From contig NC_030383.2 in NCBI RefSeq assembly GCF_001625215.2, forward strand, positions 60,006,949 to 60,070,948: DNA of 64,000 nt, written 5' to 3'. A program made the translations under genes and the position numbers. This DNA is from Daucus carota subsp. sativus (Eukaryota; Streptophyta; Magnoliopsida; Apiales; Apiaceae). Under the pieces are notes generated by a model. That model saw only the letters and a list, made by a program, of their open reading frames with translations. It was not told the origin of the DNA and searched no databases. This document shows, in pieces, positions 11,553-22,838 of this stretch (the stretch's first letter is position 1; every line of letters begins with the position of its first letter).

Positions 11553-12632
11553 ATGGCATGCTCAAAGTTCGTTTTGCCTGATGAGATGCTTACTGAAATA
11601 TCTTATCGGCTTCCCGCTAAATCACTGATGAGGTGTAGCTCGGTCTGCAAATCATGGCGATCTATTATTTCAGACCCTGAATTCATTAAAACACACTCGT
11701 ACTACAGACGTATTAGAGCGGACGAGGAAGCTTCAGTGTTGATGATTGGTGAATCGGTTTTGACAGACATTACTCGACTAGTCTGTCCCAGCTATAAATG
11801 TTATCTATTTAGGCCGCGCCAGTTCACAGTTATTGGTTCCTCTAATGGCATTATATGTCTGGTATGCGATGTACACTGTTACCTCTGGAACCCAACAACC
11901 AAGCAGTGCAAGGAACTTCCTAGATTTCCGCGTTATGCCAAGGCTTTCGAAGACGAGGATAACAATTATCTAGCATTTGCTTTTGATAGCATCTCCGATG
12001 ACTACAAAGTTGTCCGGCTTCTACTCGAAGACACTACTACTGGTGATGATGTATCAATTGTGCAGATATATTCAGCAAATAGTGATTCCTGGAAAGAGAT
12101 TCATTGTCCTGACATCATTGAAATGTGTGACTCAACTTTTGAACTTGGTCCTGTGATAAATGGAACGTTGTATGCAGGTGGTTGCGGAGATATAGTTTCG
12201 TTGAATTTGCACAATGAGGTGTGTACGGTGGTCCCGCTACCTAATTCCTTGTTAGATTACTCAGGGATTTTGGATTTTGAAGGTTCTGCAGGGGTCATCT
12301 TTGAATCCCTTAGGAAAAGATCAGAAAAATGTCTATGGACATTGGATCATATTGATGGCGAAATTTCTTGGACTAAAAAATTAAATATTGCTCTAGGTGA
12401 AATAATCTTGGTATATTCTTATTTGGGTGGTGGACTGTTTTCTGGAGTGAAAGAGTTTCTGTGTCCTGATGAACTCTTCTTGTATGACTACAAGAAGAAA
12501 GAGTACAAACATATTCCGGTTCCAGTTGGCGGGCTGAAAACATTTTTTAAATACACAGAGACCCTTGCTTCAATCAAAGGTTCTGAACGACTTAGAATTA
12601 ATAAGTTCGGTAATTTTCTATCCTCGCCATAA
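11553..12632 (+). CDS. FBA-type F-box protein (intact)
   Basis: A 359-residue single-exon reading frame of usual length for the F-box/FBA family. The F-box lies at about residues 6-48 (FVLPDEMLTEISYRLP, SVCKSWRSIISDPEF). The F-box-associated domain follows from about residue 95 (GSSNGIICLVCDVHCYLWNP, AFAFDSISDDYKVVRLL, VQIYSANSDSWKEI, SFLGGGLF-like YSYLGGGLFSG, YTETLASIKG). Such proteins bind SKP1 through the F-box and recruit substrates to an SCF E3 ligase through the FBA domain. CPR1, of the same architecture, controls NLR protein levels in Arabidopsis; whether this protein does so is unknown. The start is the first ATG after a 5' UTR intron, in MACSK context shared by three paralogues here. 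It is the only undamaged F-box gene in the window. Confidence 0.9.
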   Translation: MACSKFVLPDEMLTEISYRLPAKSLMRCSSVCKSWRSIISDPEFIKTHSYYRRIRADEEASVLMIGESVLTDITRLVCPSYKCYLFRPRQFTVIGSSNGIICLVCDVHCYLWNPTTKQCKELPRFPRYAKAFEDEDNNYLAFAFDSISDDYKVVRLLLEDTTTGDDVSIVQIYSANSDSWKEIHCPDIIEMCDSTFELGPVINGTLYAGGCGDIVSLNLHNEVCTVVPLPNSLLDYSGILDFEGSAGVIFESLRKRSEKCLWTLDHIDGEISWTKKLNIALGEIILVYSYLGGGLFSGVKEFLCPDELFLYDYKKKEYKHIPVPVGGLKTFFKYTETLASIKGSERLRINKFGNFLSSP

Positions 12633-13150
12633 TTGGATGCTTTGAAACTTCTTGATTGATGGGTGTATCTTGTTAGACACATAGCGAAGTAACGTTCGGG
12701 ATAAGTTCAGAAGTTTTGTTTCGGATCTTCTGCACCTGCAATTCTCATCATATGCAAGGTAATTTAGTTGCTGGTTTTATTTTAAGGTTTCGTTTCAACT
12801 ATACTCTGTATTCTGAATTCCTAGCTGAACTGCCAAAGTTGGGGTTGGCTGCTCTATAATTGTTTTAATATCATCTCAAACTTGTGTGAGATCCGAATAT
12901 AATAAGTTCAGGGATGCGTAACAAGCTTAAACATTTCATAAAATACATTTTGTGCTTGTAGTTCATAAAGAAGAACTACAAATAAAGTGTTTAAAGCATC
13001 TGCATTTTTTCACCCAAATAAATGTCAGCTATTTTAGGCTACAAAAATATGATGAATGGTGCACAAGTGCATCCCTTGAATTATAGGTAAGGGATAACTA
13101 TAATCTTTTTCAATACATTGATAGTCATACGATGAGTTACTGTAAGCTAG
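12633..13150. other. 3' flank of intact F-box gene
   Basis: Probable 3' UTR and flank. The sequence to about 13030 is closely repeated after the second F-box gene (22839-23240), including CTGCAATTCTCATCATATGC. No additional gene seen. Confidence 0.45.
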
Positions 13151-13154
13151 TCGA

Positions 13155-13740
13155 AGAACAGAAGAATTCCTTTCACTCTCAAGGACAAAAACAAGTACAA
13201 GCATAGAGCATGTCTTCGAACTCCTCAAGCCCGGACAACATCTCTTCCAACGATTATAATAACATTCATAAACATCTCATCAAGTAAACCTATTGCTCCA
13301 GTTTCAGCCTACTTCAGAATCAAATGAAAGTCAGCACCCTCCACATTGATTTTCACCACAACGAAATCCCTTAATTCAATCTAAATCGGTCACATAATTC
13401 CACGTAGATTGGACTTTTTGGACTTTCACTAACCCTCCAGTACCTTTCTCCTCACTTTTCCTAGCTAACCGCCTTCCGACTGATCTCAAAACTCACCGAC
13501 TCATTCACATCCAAGCAGCATAAGGCAAAACCTTACTCATTTCTTCCTCTTATACTCCTTAAAAAATACTTTATCAGCATCGGTCGTGTAAATGTCAAAA
13601 GTTTTATCATGTTTCAGACAAAATCTATAAAACCAACACCCAATACTTTTGACACCCAATACTTTTATCTCTTTCATAAAAATTACAACTTCTCGAGTAC
13701 TTGGAAAATCTAAACCGTTAATCTCTCTCGAAATCAATCA
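13155..13740 (-). pseudogene. DUF7870/FkbM-like methyltransferase fragment, copy 1
   Basis: Read on the minus strand in shifting frames, the DNA gives KTFDIYTTDADKVFFKEYK, then KVLPYAAW, then VVKINVEGADFHLIL and TGAIGLLDEMF. In plant DUF7870 proteins (SAM-dependent methyltransferase-like, FkbM type) I recall the same order: FDIYAIEADK, LPFAAWVRNE, VVMKMDVEGTEFxLI and TGAICLIDELF. Stops and frameshifts interrupt it repeatedly, so it is a dead fragment. Similar fragments occur at 23635-24250 and 43100-43290, each between an F-box and an NLR copy. The identification rests on remembered family motifs, not on a search. Confidence 0.65.
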
Positions 13741-14085
13741 AAATACAACAATTAAACAATTCGAGTAAAGAATTCAAACTATACGAATCAATAGCTCTCA
13801 TATTACGATCAAATATTGTTTTTATGTTTCAGAAAAATGTCTGAGAACCATTTTTCCGAATGGAAAAAACTACTCATCTTTCTCAAAACATTGATCATAA
13901 TCCACTTTTTCAATAAATATAATTAAAACAATGTTTGGCCAACTAACTATAAATCTGAAAATTTTGCCCATCAAAATGTACAAATGTAACTTATATGCCG
14001 AAGAAAAAAACCTTGATAAAGAAGGAAAAAAACCACCGGAAAGAAGAAAACACATTTATGAGTAATGAAAAATAGGAAATTAACC
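13741..14085. other. Intergenic with shared NLR 3'-flank sequence
   Basis: No gene. The stretch GAGTAATGAAAAATAGGAAA at about 14058-14077 is the 3' flank found just after the LRR end in the other NLR copies (24667, 30362). Here it joins directly to NB-ARC-proximal sequence. Confidence 0.5.
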
Positions 14086-14089
14086 ATCG

Positions 14090-16246
14090 TATGCACCATC
14101 GTCCAATAGTAACATTGATCGATATTTTTGTTGCTTGCATTTCTTGACAAAGTAGGATTTAATTTCTTTGCTTATTATATGATCCCCATCAATTAAAACT
14201 ACAAGTTGTCGAGTGTCAACTGACCTGAAATCTACTAAAGGAGTGAGATGAAAATCATTTCCTTCTCGAAGATCAATAACTTCAGAAAAATCTTCTGCTT
14301 TTTATTGGGAGAGAGATAGGTCTCTCATAAGGTCATGAAGAAAGGAATATTTTATCTTTGTAGGAGATGATTCAACTTCTTGAAATGTCACTTGAACCAT
14401 ACTCCTATGGACCAGTTCCCCCATATACGATTCAGCTACTTGCATCATTGTCTCTCCTTCCCTTTTATCCGTCGACAGTACAATCCCTTCTGCAATCCAT
14501 AACTGATACAGGGTCTCTACTTCTATCATTTTATCTTCACCAAATTTACCCAAATACAGAAAACATGGCTTTAATTGTGGGGGTAAATCATTGTAACTCC
14601 AGACTAGAACATGAAATAACTCTCTTTGCTGATCTTCTCCTAATCCTTTTCCCTTCTGCAGGGACCATAAACTATCAGCATATACCTTCTCCCACTCCAT
14701 CACTGAAGGTTTTGTTACAAGAATACCGCCTAAAATGACTATAGCTAGTGGAAGACCGGCACATTTTTTAACCATTTCTCTTCCCATTTTTTCCATCACT
14801 GTAAATGTATCTCTAGAATCTATAACACACAAAAACAAAGAATCACAAACACATACATATTATCTATAAACAAATGTATATAGACTTAACATAATTTCAT
14901 ATTTATTTGATAATTGGCTAAAATAATTTTTGTTGTGCCTTTAAAATAGATAAACCACTAATGTAATTAAGGGTTGACTGTCAAAGATATTTCACCCTCT
15001 TTTGTTGGTAAAAAGTTACTTAGTGTCGATAGCTTTTGTAATTGCAAGTTTGAAATCTTGAAACAAGTTATAATATACTAAATCGGGAATTAATTTCCAA
15101 GTCTATACTATTAACTTTACATATATCACCTGAGTTGAAACAGATCTAGTATCATTGGATTGGACATTTTCAGTAATGTTCTTGAACTTTATTCTTTGGA
15201 ATGATTGTCTACCTATATGTACTATAGTGAATTAAACATAATAATTAATGCAAGTAAAATATATACCTAGATGATCCCCTCTGGGAAGTGCTTTCAACTT
15301 AAGTAGCTCCCAACTTTGTTCTGCGTTTAGGCATTCTGGTTGGTATATGACTCCTTCTCGATTTACATGCACAGCAACCTCCACATTACTGCTGGTAAGC
15401 ATTAATATGCTCATAGATGTTCCAGTTGTGAAGGCCGATTTCATAGAATCCCAAGCATCAGTAGTCCATATGTCATCAAGGACAATTAAGCATTTTTTTT
15501 TTTCGCTGAATTTCTAGCAGATTCTTCACTAACTTGTCATCGTCCCAAGTAAGTATTTCCTCTTTCTTTTCATGGATGAGACATATCAGTATTCGCTGCA
15601 ACACCAGTTTCGTTTGCCACTTCTGCGAAATGGAAACCCAGGCTAAACCAGCAAAGGATGCTTTAATGGTTGGATGATTGTATATTTTTTGAGCAAGAGT
15701 TGTCTTACCTAGACCTCCCATTCCACAAATAGAGATAAGCGGGTAACAATCATCACTTTCATTCATTAAATGTCCCACCAGTCGATCAACGTCTCCATGA
15801 AATCCAACAAATATCTCTGGCTCAAGGGTTTTGAAAGAGTGAAATCGCTTTAGCTTTCCAGGTGCTTCAGATGATGAATTTGATGATTCTGATGTTGATT
15901 TAATGTTATTTTCACGAATACGATCAGAGAGGAGAGACATCTTGCTTTCTATATCTTTGATCTTGATTGCTTGATTTCTTCTGTTCCATGCAGAGGATGA
16001 AGCTTTAACAATAAAGGTTTCTACAACATGTTCAGCATCATAAGCAAGTGCTCGTATGTCAGCAACCAAAGTCCGGACTTGATACTCACTTATCCTCGAA
16101 TCAGCATCTTGTAAGAATGTCTTCATCAACTCGAGCTTGGTCACCACTTGTTGAATTTCATCCTTGAGTCCATGAAGAGCCACGGGTTCTTCAATCAATA
16201 AATCAGTAAGCCTTGCCACAACAATTGACACTACTGCTTCAGCCAT
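14090..16246 (-). pseudogene. NLR-1: CC-NB-ARC pseudogene lacking the LRR
   Basis: Exon 1 (16246-15267) encodes an Rx-type coiled coil (MAEAVVSIVVARLTDLL, AYDAEHVVE) and an NB domain with GMGGLGKTT. A run of 11 T on the plus strand near 15493 replaces a shorter run in the paralogues and shifts the frame just before kinase-2 (CLIVLDDIW). The intron runs to a TAG acceptor ending at 14820, and exon 2 starts at 14819 with GLPLAI and LHDLMRD. An in-frame TAA follows SLSQ at about 14300. Homology stops at about 14090, where the 3' flank of the family begins, so the whole LRR is missing. Three separate lesions make it a clear pseudogene. Confidence 0.9.
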
Positions 16247-16283
16247 TTGCAATTCTTAGCCTTCTTTTTTAGAATCACTAGAG

Positions 16284-16567
16284 ATTTAGGACACAATTAT
16301 AAGGTCTGGAAAATAGAACTGTTGATTTAGGACATCATTTAAGGATATTGTTGAACTTGCCATAATAGAGATCTTGAAGTGACGCGATACTCATTCCTAA
16401 TTAACAACGTGTTGCCTCTAGTTCTTTACTTTTATGCGGGAGCACTACTACTGGTGCTGTACCAGTTCTGCAGCTATATTCGACAAATACTGATTCGTGG
16501 AGTGTTGTACACGGGTCATCAAGGAGATATAGTTTCGTTTGATTTGCACAATGCGGTAATCACATGA
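16284..16567 (+). pseudogene. F-box-associated fragment, duplicate of 9861-10140
   Basis: This is a near copy of 9861-10140, including the noncoding left flank and the LYSTNTDSW and GDIVSFDLHNAV coding pieces in different frames. It ends at GCGGTAATCACATG, skipping about 450 bp that is present after the first copy (10137-10590). It marks the left edge of the duplicated F-box block. Confidence 0.75.
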
Positions 16568-17611
16568 AAAGAGGAAACTCTTAAAGAGTCTTTAAATGCC
16601 AATAAAAAAAATATATTATACAATATCGCATATAATATTCAAATTTAAATAAGCCTAATATAATTTGGTATTCTCTTCATACTATGGTACTCATCTTTCA
16701 TCTTACATACGATACTCTTTTGTCAAATGCGTAACTCAATAAAGTAACTTAAAAAGGCCTATATTATTCTCGTCACGTCACGTGTGTACCACATGAGTAT
16801 ATAGGAAAAAATTGATCATGGTTTGATACTAAAATCACAAATACTTAACTGAATACTCAATTCGTACGCCGCCCGCCCGTTAAAAAACACCGACCCTGAC
16901 AGTACGATTGAATTAATTGGACACCGACCCTGGCAGTACAATTGAATTAATTGGAGACCTCAAAGCATCGTCTACACTCTAGATCCGAAGGTAATTAACT
17001 TTTCATTTTGTGAAAGCCTAAATTTATGTGTGTGTTTACATTTCATTTCACATCTTGACGCTATTATCTCAAAATTCGAAATGACTTATTGAGCTTCTCA
17101 TTTGTAATATGTTGAAGTTCTATGTTTAATTATTTTTATAAAAAATGTTTGTGTACGGTGGTGCCGGGGACCGGTGAAGACCCTACTCAGTTCCAAACTT
17201 TAATAGATGATTTTTCTGAATTTCAACTTTTAGTTGAAAATTAGTAAAAATAATCTTTTAGGATCTAATTGATATGACGTGAGAAAAGTTAACTAAATGT
17301 AATTTTAGCTTCAGTTATTTTTGGTATATATCGGTAATCCCGGTTATTTGTAACTATGGTTTGTGTATACATGTGGGTGTATATGATCCTCAAGTTGTAT
17401 ATGTATATGCGTGTTGATGTTTTAAGGGCTTGAATTGGGGATTTACTAAATTTCTGAATTTTGGATTTGTTATGATGGAGTATATGATTCGTTACACTGT
17501 TGTGTGACATTGAAGTTCAAATTGATTTCTCGTTTCAACTGGACTCGAAATTTGCTCTGGTTCTGTTTCCACAGGTGTAGTTTTTCGTGAGCTCGACAGT
17601 CTTGGAACATA
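16568..17611 (+). promoter_or_regulatory. Duplicated upstream region and leader intron of F-box 2
   Basis: The region parallels 10590-11552. It has the G-box-like CACGTCACGTGTGTACC at about 16775, a doubled GACACCGACCCT/GGCAGTACAATTG leader piece at 16890-16945, a donor GT at 16991 and a CCACAG acceptor ending at 17574. It lies between two divergent genes, NLR-1 (minus, start 16246) and F-box 2 (plus, start 17612). Confidence 0.5.
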
Positions 17612-17893
17612 ATGGCATGCTCAAAGTTCGTTTTGCCTGATGAGATGCTTACTGAAATATTTTATTTGCTTCCCGCTAAATCACTGATGAGGTGTAGTTC
17701 GGTCTGCAAGTCATGGCTATCTATTATCTCAGACCCCGAATTCATTAAAACACACTCGTACTACAGACGTATTAGAGCGGACAAGGAAGCTTCAGTGTTG
17801 ATGATTGGTGAATCGGTTTTGACAGACATTACTCGACTAGTCTGTCCCAGCTATAAATGTTATCTATATAGGCCGCGCCAGTTCACAGTTATT

Positions 17894-20800
17894 AACAAGG
17901 ACCCAGCTGTGTGCGTGAATAAGGCATAATCAGCCATGGATTGTTTAAAATCCATAGTAAGGAGAAAATCAGACAACTTCTTGTTCCACTGTCGTGAGGC
18001 CTGTCGAAGTCCATAAATGGACTTAATAAGACGACAAACAAAGTGTGCAGTAGAAGGGGTCAGTTTGTATCCCGGTGGCACATCCATATACACCTCTTCA
18101 ACTAAATCGCCGTGCAAAAAGGCATTGTTAATATCAAGTTGAAATAAAGGCCAGTTTTTGGAAGAAGCAAGTGCCATAACTGCCTTGACTGTAACCCCTT
18201 TAGCAACCGGTGCGAAAGTGTCATGAAAGTCCACTCCTGGCTCCTGGGTATAACCTTTAGCGACGAGACGCGCTTTGTATCGATCAATCTCACCATTGGC
18301 ATGGTATTTAATTTTAAAAACCCATCTACAGCCAATGGTTTGCTTGCCAGCTGGTAAAGGAACCAAAATCCAGGTGTTGTTCGATTCCAAGGCAGTAAGC
18401 TCCTTGTTCATGGCATCAACCCATTTCGGATCAAGTACTGCCTTAGCAAAAGATTTGGGTTCAACAGCCTTATGCAACTGAACCATGAAGGCTTGATGAT
18501 CTGGGGAATAAGCATGTGAAGACACAAAATTGGCAAGAGGATACTTAACAATAGAGTTACACTTATAATCATTCCACCAGGCAGGATGGTGCCTTTCACG
18601 AGTTGATTTTCGCAGAAAATGATCAGCTGAAAACGATGGTAAATCATCATCAGGATGCAAACTAACCAACGTATCATTATCAGGAGGTAAAGTAGTCCAA
18701 TCATCATCAACATGGGATGAAGCAGTAGGTGATGTGGTGGAAACATTAGGTGTTGGAACAACGTCTGGTACTGGCAACACATTAGGTACAGATTGAGAAG
18801 GAAGTACAGGACTAGATGAATCATCAATATCAGACAACCAATGTTGCAGCTGATGAGGATCAGTGTTGACAGTAGAATGAGTATCATTCAGAAAAGGAAA
18901 AGTCTGCTCATGAAATATCACATGCCGTGATACAAATATCTGCTTAGTAGCAAGATTCAAGAGCTTATACCCTTTACATCCATAGGGATAGCCAACAAAT
19001 ACAGATCGAATTGCACGAGGATCAAATTTATTGGAATCATGAACAGAGGCATAACATAGGCAACCAAACACTTTGAAAACACTATAGTCAGGAAGCGAAT
19101 GATACAAACATTCAAAAGGAGTTTTGTTATCCAAAACAGGCGAAGGAACTCTGTTTATGATGAAAGTAGCAGTTAAAATACACTCCCCCCAGAACTTGAT
19201 GGGTAAACCAGACTGGAAACGAAGTGAACGAGCAATAGCTAAAATTTGTCGATGACGACGCTCGACACGACCATTCTGCGCTGGTGTGCCTACACACGAT
19301 GCCTGATGCATCACCCCTTTATCAGCCAGAAAAGCATTCAAAGTGGCATTGAAAAACTCTGTGCCATTATCACTACGAATTACTTTGATATTGACACCAA
19401 ACTGAGTGTGAACATGCTCAAAAAATTGTTTAAGTTGGGAAAACACGTGCTGTTTGGAAGGAAGCAAAAAAGTCCAAACATTACGCGTATGGTCATCGAC
19501 AATAGTAAGGAAGTAACGACATCCATTATGAGTTTCAGAAGCATAAGGACCCCATAAATCGACATGAATGAGATCAAAAGGTAGAGTTGCTCTGCTAGAA
19601 CTCACAGGAAAGGGTAGTTTGGTTTGTTTGGAAATTGGGCAAATTGGACACTGTTTATTGCAATCAGATACGACAGTGGAAGAAATGTCAGGGATATGAT
19701 GTAGAACATCATTAGAGACATGTCCCAAACGTAAATGCCAAAGGGCACTGAGTTTAGTCTTAGATGTAACACTATTAACAACAGGAGAGTGAACATTAAG
19801 ACTCTGAAATTCCAGATGGAATAACCCTGCGATCAATCGCCCAAAGCCTAAAGCACTATCAGACTTATCATGGCGAAACTCACAATGCGCTACATAAAAG
19901 GAAACATATCCGCCAGTATCCTTAATCCACTTTGACACAGATAATAGATTATAGGTAAAAGAAGGCACATAAAAAACATTGTGAAGGACTAATGTAGGAT
20001 GTATGCGAAATGTCCCGGACTGTGTAACAGAAATGACTGCTCCATTTGGCAGGGATAGAGTGATAGGCCTTGGTAAAGTGACCACATCAGTAAGCATAGC
20101 CAAAGAACAACACATATGGTCTGTTGCTCCCGTGTCAATCAACCAAGTATACAAACAGTAAGGAGTAGCAACAGAATTAACAGTTGAAGTGACCATACCT
20201 GCCAAATGATCCTCAGGGCTATTTGAAGTTTTCCCAGTGTTCATAAGAAAGCTCATCATCTGATTCATCTGATTAAGCTGATGTTGCATCTGAACTAGCT
20301 GGTCATTTGATGGATTATTAGAGACATTATGTGTCAAAGCAGCAGTGGCACCAGGACTAGAACCATTAGTAGGATTAGGCAAAGATCGAAATTGACCAGA
20401 AACACTAGAAGCACCAGGACTGTCCTTCTTTTTCTTCCAATTCGGAGGATAGCCAATCAACTTGTAGCATTGCTCCCTTGTGTGTCCAGTAAAATTGCAA
20501 TAAGAACACTTGAGTGTAGACTTATTAGCACCAGATAATTGCTTCTTTTGGCCAGTCGAAAAATTACCCACTGTTGCTGCATTGATGCTTGCAACAACAG
20601 GTGCTGCTGGGATGGATGAATTAAACCCTTGCCTTGCCTTTTCATCCTGCTTGACAAAGGCATAGGCCTGAGACAAAGTGGGCATAGGATCCATCAATAG
20701 AATTTGACCACGAATATTGGCATTACTATCATGCAAACCCATGAGAAATTGAAGAAGCTTTCGTTTCTGCTCTCTTTCAACTTGCTTCTTGTGAGAACCA

Positions 20801-21429
20801 CAAACACAAGTAATTGTGGGTTCAAGCACTAAATATTCATCCCATAAGGCCTTTAGCTTGTGAAAATAAACTTCAACAGATCTGTTACCCTGCTCTAAGC
20901 TATGAATATCCTTCAATACTTGATACACTCTGTGTCCATTGACACCAGAAAAGCGTTCACGAAGTTCAATCCATACTTCAGAGGCAGTAGTTACATAATT
21001 CAGTCCATCACTAATGTCCTCAGCAACAGAATTCAGGATCCAGGTAATGACAAGATCATTCACACGCTCCCATTGAGCGAAGAGAGGCGAAGAGATATCA
21101 GGTTTGGCATAAGTGCCATTAACAAGAACAAATTTATTCCTAGCATTGAGAGCTATCCGCATCGATCGAGACCAGGGAGCATAGTTATCCGGACCAATCA
21201 ACTTCTTAGCAATGAGGATGAGACCAGGATGATCATTATTGTGTAGATACAGTGGATGTAAATTGCTATCAATAGCCATACAATTGTAAACAACTTCGTT
21301 TTCAACTTCATGTTCATGATTTTCCGAATGAAAATCCTCATTATGCATTTCATTATGAGCATGACTACCAGAATCACCACTAACAATGTGATCACCAGTA
21401 ACAACATTAGCAAAACTAGATCGCATCAT
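17894..21429 (-). CDS. Copia gag-pol polyprotein, partial
   Basis: One long uninterrupted frame. In order it contains a gag region (LIGPDNYAPWSRSMRIAL), a CCHC zinc knuckle (CSYCNFTGHTREQC), an aspartic protease site (LIDTGATDHM), a GAG-pre-integrase segment (LWHLRLGHVS), an integrase core (DLIHVDLWGP, VIRSDNGTEF) and the first half of reverse transcriptase (CRWVFKIKY, YKARLVAKGY, FQLDINNAFLHG, YGLRQASRQW). It is cut before the catalytic YVDD. I prefer the start at 21429 or 21426 (MMRSSFANV); the frame extends upstream to 21528 but those residues look like translated leader. The lack of stops suggests a young copy. Confidence 0.85.
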
Positions 21430-21691
21430 GACTGTAAATTTAGGGTTTCGATGAAGAAAAACAAGATAACAACAACAAATCGATCCAATCGAGCAAATCG
21501 ACGAAATCGATGAAGAAACAGTGATCAAAGCGAGAACAAATCAATCGATGAAGAAGAAGAACAGGAATGTAAATTGAGATGTAGGAAAAACCTGATTCAG
21601 TCCAATCGGAGATGAAATGCGGCACCGAATCAACAACGCTAAATTGAAAACGGAAACAGAGAGGTACTACGGATCGAAAACAGTCATGAAA

Positions 21692-21703
21692 GCTCTGATA
21701 CCA
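21692..21703 (-). other. Copia primer-binding site
   Basis: The minus strand reads TGGTATCAGAGC, the sequence complementary to the 3' end of initiator tRNA-Met that most plant Ty1-copia elements use to prime reverse transcription. It lies between the LTR and gag, as expected. Confidence 0.85.
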
Positions 21704-22035
21704 TATTAGAATTACATGATTCATATAAAACTTGAACAAGAACGGTGAAAAGTGCAGAGATATGGAAGCTTGAAGAGTAAGCTAATAAGCTCTAGAGAGA
21801 GAAAATATTTCTATATTGCAAAAGTTGTTACAAACTGAACAATATCCAGGTATATATACAATTCAGATAACTGCCTAATGAGTGACAGCTGGACTACTAC
21901 TTGCACCACTACTAATTCCATATTCTACTTATTAGATCCAACTGTACTTGAGAATGTATAGCATGTTGGACAGAGGCTTTGTGCTGTGGCTTCAAATTAA
22001 CTAGAGCAACTGAATGATCTGAAATAGTTGCACTC
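21704..22035 (-). repeat. Single LTR of truncated copia element
   Basis: About 330 bp between the primer-binding site and the resumed F-box sequence. A TATATATA box at about 21851-21858 is suitable for the LTR promoter. The element-proximal end is TTCTAATA rather than the usual ...CA, and I could not set the distal end exactly. There is no second copy in the window. Confidence 0.6.
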
Positions 22036-22838
22036 GTATTAGTTCCTCTAATGGCATTATATGTCTGGTATGCGATGTACACTGTTACCTCTGGAACCCA
22101 ACAACCAAGCAGTGCAAGGAACTTCCTAGATTTCCCCGTTATGCCAAGGCTTTCGAAGACGAGGATAACAATTATCTAGCATTTGCTTTTGATAGCATCT
22201 CCGATGACTACAAGGTTGTCCGGCTTCTACTCGAAGACACTACTACTGGTGATGATGTACCAATTGTGCAGATATATTCAGCAAATAGTGATTCCTGGAA
22301 AGAGATTCATTGTCATGACTTCATTGACATATGTGACTCAACTTTTGAATTTGGTCCTGTGATAAATGGAACGTTGTATGCAGGTGGTTGCGGAGATATA
22401 TTTTTGTTGAATTTGAACAATGAGCTGTGTACGGTGGTCCCGCTACCCAATTCCTTGTTACATTACTCAGAGATTTTGGATTTTGAAGGTTCTGCAGGGG
22501 TCATCTTTGAATCCCTTAGAAAAAGATCAGAAATATGTCTATGGACATTGGATCATATTGATGGCGAAATTTCTTGGACTAAAAAATTAAATATTGCTCT
22601 AGCTGAAATAACCTGGGTATATTCTTATTTGGGTGGTGGACTGTTTTCTGGAGTGAAAGCGTTTCTGTGTCCTGATGAACTCTTCTTGTATGACTACAAG
22701 AAGAAAGAGTACAAACATATTCCGGTTCCAGTTGGCGGGCTGGAAACATTTTTTAAATACACAGAGACCCTTGCTTCAATCAAAGATTCTGAACGGCTTA
22801 TAATTAATAAGTTCGGTAATTTTCTATCCTCCCAATAA

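Larger units (their letters stand above)
17894..22035 (-). mobile_element. Ty1-copia retrotransposon, 3'-truncated, one LTR
   Basis: On the minus strand the order is LTR (about 22035-21704), primer-binding site, gag-protease-integrase-partial reverse transcriptase. It stops inside reverse transcriptase at YALFTHTAGS and passes directly into F-box sequence. The YVDD motif, RNase H, polypurine tract and 3' LTR are absent. The F-box gene is otherwise continuous across the insert, so the 3' part of the element was lost before or during insertion, or by a deletion that stopped exactly at the host junction. Confidence 0.85.
17612..22838 (+). pseudogene. F-box/FBA gene 2, split by a copia element
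   Basis: The left part, 17612-17893, encodes the F-box and ends at QFTVI. The right part, about 22036-22838, resumes with SSNGIICLVCDV and runs through the FBA domain to a stop at 22838. Both parts are very similar to 11553-12632. The insertion sits within codons for V-I-G-S-S, and short ATT flanks are found on both sides. Without the insert the frame appears open through the visible sequence, so disruption was probably recent. Truncated translation from the left part would give an F-box without a substrate-binding domain, followed by a few element-derived residues and a stop at 17927-17929. Confidence 0.9.

Noticed and set aside
14367-14738. Plus-strand frames of about 120 codons opposite NLR exon 2 (also near 26158, 31812, 45267)
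   Set aside because: They recur in all NLR copies only because the opposite strand is conserved coding sequence.
18102-20663. Minus- and plus-strand frames inside the truncated copia element
   Set aside because: They are off-frame shadows of the gag-pol frame.
21429-21528. Extending the copia polyprotein start to 21528
   Set aside because: The extra residues are Ser/Ile/Cys-rich and look like leader; the tandem Met at 21429/21426 starts more gag-like sequence.
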